Position numbers and translations under genes: made by a program. Below, piece by piece: positions 59,270-64,000 of a stretch of DNA of 64,000 bases. The notes beneath the pieces are model-generated. The model searched no databases. It was not told the DNA's origin and saw nothing but the letters and a program-made list of their open reading frames with translations. The DNA comes from Sphingopyxis sp. YF1. Lineage in GTDB: Bacteria > Pseudomonadota > Alphaproteobacteria > Sphingomonadales > Sphingomonadaceae. How positions within the stretch are numbered: position 1 is the first letter of the stretch; each line of letters begins with the position of its first letter. The stretch spans positions 3,348,001 through 3,412,000 of the forward strand of contig NZ_CP033204.1 of assembly GCF_022701295.1 (NCBI RefSeq). Direction: 5' to 3'.

Positions 59270-60180
59270 TTCGCCGTCTCTTCGCCCGGCCGCCCCGCCG
59301 CCCAGCGTTCCTTGATCATCGCGCTGGTCGCGCGGCTGCCGTCGTGGCTCCAGCCGGGTTCGCGCCACATGTACGAAAGCTTGTGCTTCCACGGCGCGTG
59401 CCAGACGTCCTTCGCGATGCCGACCCATTCGTGCACCGCGGCCCAGAGGATGTTGAAGCTGCCGAGCTGCTTGACGATGCCGTAGCGCACCGGCTCGTCG
59501 TCGCGCTCGGGAACGAAGCTGCCGAACATCTTGTCCCAGATGATGAAGACGCCGGCATAATTGGCGTCGAGGTAACGCGGGTTTACGCCATGGTGGACGC
59601 GGTGGTGCGACGGGGTGTTCATCACCGCCTCGAACCATTTGGGCATCCGCCCGATCGCCTCGGTATGGATCCAGAACTGGTAGATCAGGTTGAGCCCCGC
59701 GCAGAAAAAGACCATCGCGGGCGGGAAGCCGATCAGGAACAAAGGCAAACGGAAGAGGAAGGTCAGGCTGAAAAAGCCGGTCCAGGTCTGCCGCAGCGCG
59801 GTCGACAGATTATAATGCTGCGAGCTGTGGTGGATGACGTGGCTCGCCCAGAACCAGCGTATGCGGTGCGCGCTGCGGTGGAAGGCATAATAGGCGAGAT
59901 CGTCGAGGAAGAAGCAGAGGATCCACGCCCACCACCACGTCTTGAATTCGATCCCGATGTCGAACAGGTGGAACTGATACACCCACACCGACATGGCGAC
60001 GACCGCCGCGCCGACGAGAGCGCCCGCGACCTGGCTGCCCGTCCCGAGCACCAGCGAGGTCAGCGTATCGCGCGCTTCATAACGGCTCCTGTCGCGGCGC
60101 AGCGCGACCAGCATCTCGGCGATCAGCAACAGCAGAAAGGCGGGCACCGCATAGACGACGGGATCGGGCAGGCTATCCAC
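59266..60180 (-). CDS. Sterol desaturase-family (fatty acid hydroxylase) protein
   Basis: Di-iron membrane enzyme of 304 residues. Histidine clusters: YYAFHRSAHRIRWFWASHVI, HHSSQHYNLSTALRQTWTGF, FWIHTEAIGRMPKWFEAV and PSHHRVHHGVNPRYLDANYA. These fit the fatty acid hydroxylase superfamily (sterol desaturases, carotenoid hydroxylases, alkylglycerol monooxygenase). The start is a GTG at 60180 overlapping the previous gene by eight bases. Substrate unknown; lipid or hopanoid-like molecules are possible. Confidence 0.92.
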   Translation of the reverse strand: MDSLPDPVVYAVPAFLLLLIAEMLVALRRDRSRYEARDTLTSLVLGTGSQVAGALVGAAVVAMSVWVYQFHLFDIGIEFKTWWWAWILCFFLDDLAYYAFHRSAHRIRWFWASHVIHHSSQHYNLSTALRQTWTGFFSLTFLFRLPLFLIGFPPAMVFFCAGLNLIYQFWIHTEAIGRMPKWFEAVMNTPSHHRVHHGVNPRYLDANYAGVFIIWDKMFGSFVPERDDEPVRYGIVKQLGSFNILWAAVHEWVGIAKDVWHAPWKHKLSYMWREPGWSHDGSRATSAMIKERWAAGRPGEETAK

Positions 60181-60580
60181 AGTTCAGATCCCGCATCCGG
60201 CTCGCCCACATCCCCGCTTCCTTCCCCAGTTGCAGCGTCACCGTCCCGAAGGTTCGCTCGGGGGTTTCGAGCGTCAGGAAATCCTTGTCGAGCCTCCCGA
60301 TCACGCTCGCATCGACCGGCCGCGCCGCGAAATGATTGCCGTGCGCGCGGACGAGCATCATCCGCCCTTCGCGATTGCGCACGATCGCCGCGAAACCCGC
60401 CCGGTCGCGCGCGACATCGACGCCGCCGAACCCCGCTTCGGCCTCTTCGGCAAGCCGGATCGCATGATCGGCGTCGGCGATGCGCGGATCGGTGCCGAGC
60501 CCCATCGCCTTGACCAGCCAGACGACGACCAGCACCGCGGCTAGCGACGCCCCGGTCTGGACGAGAAACGCCGTTGTCAC
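60173..60580 (-). CDS. Hypothetical single-helix protein, 135 residues
   Basis: One N-terminal helix (TAFLVQTGASLAAVLVVVWL) and a soluble domain with ADADHAIRLAEEAEAGFGGV, NREGRMMLVRAHGNHFAARP and FGTVTLQLGKEAGMWASRM. No family recognised. The start is a GTG at 60580 overlapping the previous stop. Confidence 0.75.
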   Translation of the reverse strand: MTTAFLVQTGASLAAVLVVVWLVKAMGLGTDPRIADADHAIRLAEEAEAGFGGVDVARDRAGFAAIVRNREGRMMLVRAHGNHFAARPVDASVIGRLDKDFLTLETPERTFGTVTLQLGKEAGMWASRMRDLNCG

Positions 60581-61011
60581 TTGTCGCCCGCGAGCGCGTC
60601 CATCATCGGCCGCAGCCCCGAAAGATCATAGCCCGCCTTCGCTGCCGCGTCGCAGATCGCATCGATGTCGTCGCCGGCGCGGGCCCGCGCCAGCGCCCAC
60701 AAATGCGTCGAGCGCGTGCCCGACCGGCAATAGGCGAGCACCGGCCCCGTCGCGGCGACGAGCAATTTGTCGAGCGCATCGAGCTGCGGGTGGCTGAAAC
60801 CCGCATGGCCGACGGGAATGGCGGCATAGGCCAGTCCCTCGGCCGCCGCGGCGTGCGCGATCGCGTCGCCTTGCGGCGCCGCGGGTTCCTCGCCGTCGGG
60901 GCGGTTGTTGACGATCAGCGCAAAGCCCTGCGCCTTCGCCGCGGCGACATCCTCGATCGAGATTTGCGGGGCGACGCTATAGTCGGCGGACAGGGGACGA
61001 AAATCGCTCAT
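60577..61011 (-). CDS. TIGR01244/DUF442-type phosphatase-like sulfurtransferase protein
   Basis: 144 residues: MSDFRPLSADYSVAPQISIE, GFALIVNNRPDGEEPAAPQG, LAYAAIPVGHAGFSHPQLDA and the catalytic loop AYCRSGTRSTHLWALARARA, a CxxxxxR protein tyrosine phosphatase-like motif. Family members occur fused to Blh-type beta-lactamase domains and are called TIGR01244. It is the first gene of the five-gene minus-strand cluster. Confidence 0.85.
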   Translation of the reverse strand: MSDFRPLSADYSVAPQISIEDVAAAKAQGFALIVNNRPDGEEPAAPQGDAIAHAAAAEGLAYAAIPVGHAGFSHPQLDALDKLLVAATGPVLAYCRSGTRSTHLWALARARAGDDIDAICDAAAKAGYDLSGLRPMMDALAGDK

Positions 61012-61321
61012 GCGGCCGGTCTAGTGCCGATGGACCGGTGCTGACAAGCGTGAAAGCCGCCGCCTGCGATCGTCGCGCTGGCGAGCGTTTGCGACGACGG
61101 CAGCTTTGGGGTGGGAAGCAGCCGACTGAGTGGCGAACCGGTTTCCCCTCCCGCGTGCGGGAGGGGCAGCGAGGCTTGCCGGCTAGCCGCAGCGGGGTGG
61201 GCCATCGCGACGCCGCTGCCCACCCCCGACCCCTCCCGCAAGCGGGAGGGGAGAAGAATGGCCGCTACCGGTCGTTTTCCGACATCGCAAAAGCCGCCCC
61301 GCCCATGGGCGACAGCGCTCG
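61012..61321. repeat. Intergenic tract with GC-rich REP-like inverted repeats
   Basis: CCCTCCCGCGTGCGGGAGGGG (61145-61165) and CCCTCCCGCAAGCGGGAGGGG (61230-61252) are self-complementary hairpins in the 310-base gap between the phosphatase-like gene and recQ. The centre is REP-like (GCAGCGGGGTGGG). No gene seen. Confidence 0.6.
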
Positions 61322-63100
61322 TCAGAACTGGCGGATCACATCGAGAAACGCGTCGCCCCACGCTTCGAGCTTCTTCGCGCCAACGCCGGGAATCCGTCCC
61401 ATCGCGTGCAGATTGTCGGGCTTCTCGCTCGCCATCGCGCGGAGGACGGCGTCGTGGAACACCACATAGGGCGGCACCCCTGCCTCGGCCGCGAGTTCGC
61501 GCCGGACGCTGCGCAGCGCGTCGAACAGCGGGTCGCCGACCGGGTTGGCCGCGGCGCCCGCGCCACCGCGCCCGCCGCGCTGCAAGCGCCGCGCCGGCGG
61601 CTCGGCGATCAGCACCGGCGTCTCGCCCTTCATCACCGCGCGCCCGGCGGGGCCGAACATCAGCCCGCCATGCTCGGTCGTCTCGAGCGCCTCGCGCGCG
61701 ACGAGGGTGCGAACGAGCGGCTTGATCAGCCGCGCCTCGTCGCCGCCGACGATGCCGAAGACCGACAATTTGTCGTGACCGCGGCTCGCGATGCGCTCGT
61801 CGCCCTTGCCCGTCAGCACCGCCTCGACATGCCCCGCGCCATAGCTTTGTCCGGTGCGATAGACCGCGCTGAGCAGTTTCTGCGCGAGCACCGTCGCATC
61901 GATCTGCGCCGGGGGTTCGAGACAATTGTCGCAATTGCCGCAGCGTGTCGGCGGGTCTTCTCCGAAATGGCGGAGCAGCAACGCGCGGCGGCATTCGACC
62001 GTTTCGACCAGCGCCGCCATCGCGTTCAACCGCGCGCGTTCGCCCGCGATACGCAGTTCGGGCAGTTCCGACAGCCGCATCCGCGCGCGCGCAAAATCGT
62101 CGGCGCCCCACAGCATCAGCGCCTCCGCAGGGTCACCGTCGCGCCCGCCGCGCCCCGTTTCCTGATAATAGGCCTCGATCGACTTGGGCAGGCCGGCGTG
62201 CGCGACGAAGCGCACGTCGGGTTTGTCGATCCCCATGCCGAACGCGACCGTCGCGGTGACGATCCCGTCTTCCGACGCGACGAAGTCGTGCTGGACGCGC
62301 GCGCGCAATTCGGGGTCAAGCCCGGCGTGATAGGCGGCGACGCGGCGCCCGGTGGTCGCCGCGATCTTCGCCGCCATGCGTTCGGTTCCGTCGCGCGTCG
62401 GGCAATAGACGATGCCGGGGCCGGGATTGGCGGCGATGAAATCGGTGAGCTGCTTCGCCGGCGACACGCGCGGGCGCACCGCATAGCGGATGTTCGGCCG
62501 GTCGAAACCCGCAAGGATCAGCCCGTCTTCGGGAATGCCGAGCTGGACGAGAATATCCTCGCGCGTGTGCTTGTCGGCAGTCGCGGTGAGCGCGAGCCGC
62601 GGCACATCGGGAAAGGCGTCGAGCAGCGGACGGAGCAGGCGATAGTCGGGGCGAAAGTCGTGCCCCCATTCCGAAACGCAATGCGCCTCATCGATCGCGA
62701 ACAGCGCCGGGCGGCGCGCCTCCATCAGCGCGCGGAACCCCTCGCCCGTCGCGCGCTCGGGCGCGATATAGAGCAGGTCGAGGTCGCCGTCGCGATAACG
62801 CTGCCGCGTCTCGGCCCAGTCGGCATCGACGCTGGTCAGGCTGGCGGCGCGGATCCCCGCCGCGCGCGCACCGCGCAGCTGGTCGTGCATCAGCGCGATC
62901 AGCGGCGACACGACGACGACGCAGCCATCGAGCGCAACCGCGGGCAGCTGGTAGGTCAGCGACTTGCCCGCCCCCGTCGGCATCACCGCGAGCGTGCGTG
63001 CGCGCGCCATCACCCGCGCAACGACATCGGCCTGCTTCCCGCGAAAATGGTCGAAGCCGAAGGTCGATTTGAGCAGGGGAAGCAGCGCGTCGGCGGTCAT
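61322..63100 (-). CDS. recQ: ATP-dependent DNA helicase RecQ
   Basis: 592 residues, complete. Walker A VMPTGAGKSLTYQLPAVAL, IDEAHCVSEWGHDFRPDYRL (DEAH box), LALTATADKHTREDILVQLG, the helicase C-terminal motif AHAGLPKSIEAYYQETGRGG, the zinc site CGNCDNC, an RQC domain, and an HRDC domain near the end (PLFDALRSVRRELAAEAGVP, VGAKKLEAWGDAFLDVI). It unwinds DNA 3' to 5' in recombination repair. The start at 63100 gives a normal N-terminus. Confidence 0.96.
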   Translation of the reverse strand: MTADALLPLLKSTFGFDHFRGKQADVVARVMARARTLAVMPTGAGKSLTYQLPAVALDGCVVVVSPLIALMHDQLRGARAAGIRAASLTSVDADWAETRQRYRDGDLDLLYIAPERATGEGFRALMEARRPALFAIDEAHCVSEWGHDFRPDYRLLRPLLDAFPDVPRLALTATADKHTREDILVQLGIPEDGLILAGFDRPNIRYAVRPRVSPAKQLTDFIAANPGPGIVYCPTRDGTERMAAKIAATTGRRVAAYHAGLDPELRARVQHDFVASEDGIVTATVAFGMGIDKPDVRFVAHAGLPKSIEAYYQETGRGGRDGDPAEALMLWGADDFARARMRLSELPELRIAGERARLNAMAALVETVECRRALLLRHFGEDPPTRCGNCDNCLEPPAQIDATVLAQKLLSAVYRTGQSYGAGHVEAVLTGKGDERIASRGHDKLSVFGIVGGDEARLIKPLVRTLVAREALETTEHGGLMFGPAGRAVMKGETPVLIAEPPARRLQRGGRGGAGAAANPVGDPLFDALRSVRRELAAEAGVPPYVVFHDAVLRAMASEKPDNLHAMGRIPGVGAKKLEAWGDAFLDVIRQF

Positions 63101-63139
63101 GATGGGGGGCGCGATAGGGCGGATGCGATGTGAAACCAA

Positions 63140-63162
63140 GCCCTCCCCTTGAAGGGGAGGGG
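63140..63162 (-). terminator. Hairpin after ybaL
   Basis: Arms CCCTCCCCTT and AAGGGGAGGG (63141-63161) directly downstream of the ybaL stop on the minus strand. No U-tract. It resembles the REP hairpins at 61145 and 61230. Confidence 0.45.
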
Positions 63163-63164
63163 CT

Positions 63165-64000
63165 TTACGCCCGCGCGAGCATTGCCCGCTCGGCCATCCG
63201 CGCCGCGGTCACGCGTTCGGCCATCACGACATGATCGGCGCCGCGGCGCACGAGATCGTCGACCTCTTCGTCCGAATGCGCGCGCGCGACGATCACCAGC
63301 CTGGCGTTGATCGCGCGCGCCTTGCGCACGATCGCCCCCGCCTCGACCCCCTCGGGGATCGCGATCAGCAGGGTCGACGCATCCTCGATGCCCGCTTGGC
63401 GCAGGATGCTCTCCTTGGTCGCGTCGCCGACGATCACACGCGCGCCCGCCTTTTCCGCCGCCGCCGCCATGTCCTTCTGGTCTTCGATCACCGTCAGCCC
63501 TTCGCCGCGGCCGCAGACGAGCGTGCCGATATGGCTGCCGACGCGGCCGAAGCCGATCAGCACCACCCCCGCGTTGCACGGCGCGGGCGCGTCGGACGCG
63601 GGCGCGGCAGCTTCCGCTTCGGCCCCGGACGCATCCTCCGACCGGATGCGCTTGACCGCGAGGGTAAAGAAGATCGGGTTGAACAGGATCGACAGCAGCG
63701 AACCGGCAAGGATCAGGTCGCGCCCGGTTTCGGGCAGCACCTGGAGCCCGACCCCGAGCCCCGCGAGGATGAAGGAGAATTCGCCGATCTGCGCGAGGCT
63801 GACCGACACCGTCATCGCGGTCTGCGACCCGTGGCCGAAGGCGCGGACGATCCAGTAGGCGGCGACCGACTTGCCGACGACGATGATCGCCACCGTCGCG
63901 ATCACCGGCCCCGGCTGCTCGACCAGCACCATCGGGTCGAAGAGCATGCCCACCGACACGAAGAACAGCACCGCAAAGGCATCGCGCAGCGGCAGCGTCT
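63165..64000 (-). CDS. ybaL: CPA2 cation/proton antiporter YbaL (3' part)
   Basis: The last 277 codons; the start lies outside the window. The reading frame runs through the edge with SLPLRDAFAVLFFVSVGMLF or similar, matching YbaL/KefB-type membrane domains. Then IVVGKSVAAYWIVRAFGHGS, SLAQIGEFSFILAGLGVGLQ, and an RCK_N domain with VVLIGFGRVGSHIGTLVCGR, EKAGARVIVGDATKESILRQ and ARAHSDEEVDDLVRRGADHV. It exchanges K+ for H+ at the inner membrane. Confidence 0.9.
   Translation of the reverse strand, partial: TLPLRDAFAVLFFVSVGMLFDPMVLVEQPGPVIATVAIIVVGKSVAAYWIVRAFGHGSQTAMTVSVSLAQIGEFSFILAGLGVGLQVLPETGRDLILAGSLLSILFNPIFFTLAVKRIRSEDASGAEAEAAAPASDAPAPCNAGVVLIGFGRVGSHIGTLVCGRGEGLTVIEDQKDMAAAAEKAGARVIVGDATKESILRQAGIEDASTLLIAIPEGVEAGAIVRKARAINARLVIVARAHSDEEVDDLVRRGADHVVMAERVTAARMAERAMLARA

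Overview
The window looks like chromosome of a high-GC alphaproteobacterium of the sphingomonad group (Sphingopyxis or Sphingomonas type). The clues are four TonB-dependent receptor genes scattered among catabolic genes, Coq4-like and zf-CHCC proteins, dense overlapping operons, and a tRNA-Gln(CUG). I read the genus from gene content and style, not from a marker gene. There is no phage, IS element, rRNA or CRISPR; the only RNA genes are one tRNA and one candidate small RNA.

Layout. 1-1835 (minus): an ECF sigma factor with a membrane protein and a cut-off partner, then a small unknown gene behind a promoter that carries TetR-type palindromes. 2170-10765: a TetR regulator, an FAD/NAD(P) protein with a 43-residue overlapping upstream peptide, a TonB receptor divergent from a Tat-exported sulfatase, and a flavin reductase-MarR fusion divergent from an FMNH2-dependent monooxygenase. 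Related palindromes in both divergent gaps suggest one regulon for uptake, desulfation and oxygenation of a sulfated, probably aromatic, compound. 10802-17813: a LytS/LytTR-type two-component system divergent from a four-gene exported cassette (retropepsin-like protease, two unknown exported proteins, a short TonB receptor); this is the best candidate here for an undescribed system. 17836-23945: a lipoprotein formylglycine-generating enzyme with both catalytic cysteines, a HutC-type GntR regulator, and a TonB receptor-PepSY-PepSY operon that shares a 12-base operator with the regulator gene.

24347-30691 is a copper island: DUF411 protein, copB, copA, an ECF sigma factor, a CnrX-like sensor and a CnrY-like anti-sigma on the minus strand, divergent from copC-copD. 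Three promoters of the form YRAGG-N16-GCGTA lie 29-30 bases before cnrY, copA and copC, which ties the island to its own sigma factor. 30719-36641 is a fucoside locus (GH29 fucosidase, TonB receptor, GPH-type transporter). 36673-40504 holds two TetR divergons placed back to back, with Coq4-like and MpaB-like (rubber-oxygenase family) targets.

40537-53461 is mostly housekeeping: tRNA-Gln, ferredoxin-NADP reductase with DoxX, an M19 dipeptidase, an acyl-CoA dehydrogenase behind a LiuR-like palindrome, an ArsR-desaturase divergon, an M20 amidohydrolase, a GlsB-type protein, nadB, an orphan ABC ATPase and three DUF4402 genes with a zf-CHCC gene among them. 53909-56079 is a nitrogen-control unit: a sigma-54 promoter, glnK, amtB, a terminator, then a second sigma-54-like promoter that reads a candidate 100-base noncoding RNA ending in a perfect terminator. 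56250-64000 holds a VOC protein, a tandem-HxlR regulator, a GMC oxidoreductase, a five-gene membrane cluster with a sterol-desaturase-family enzyme, recQ and the 3' part of ybaL.
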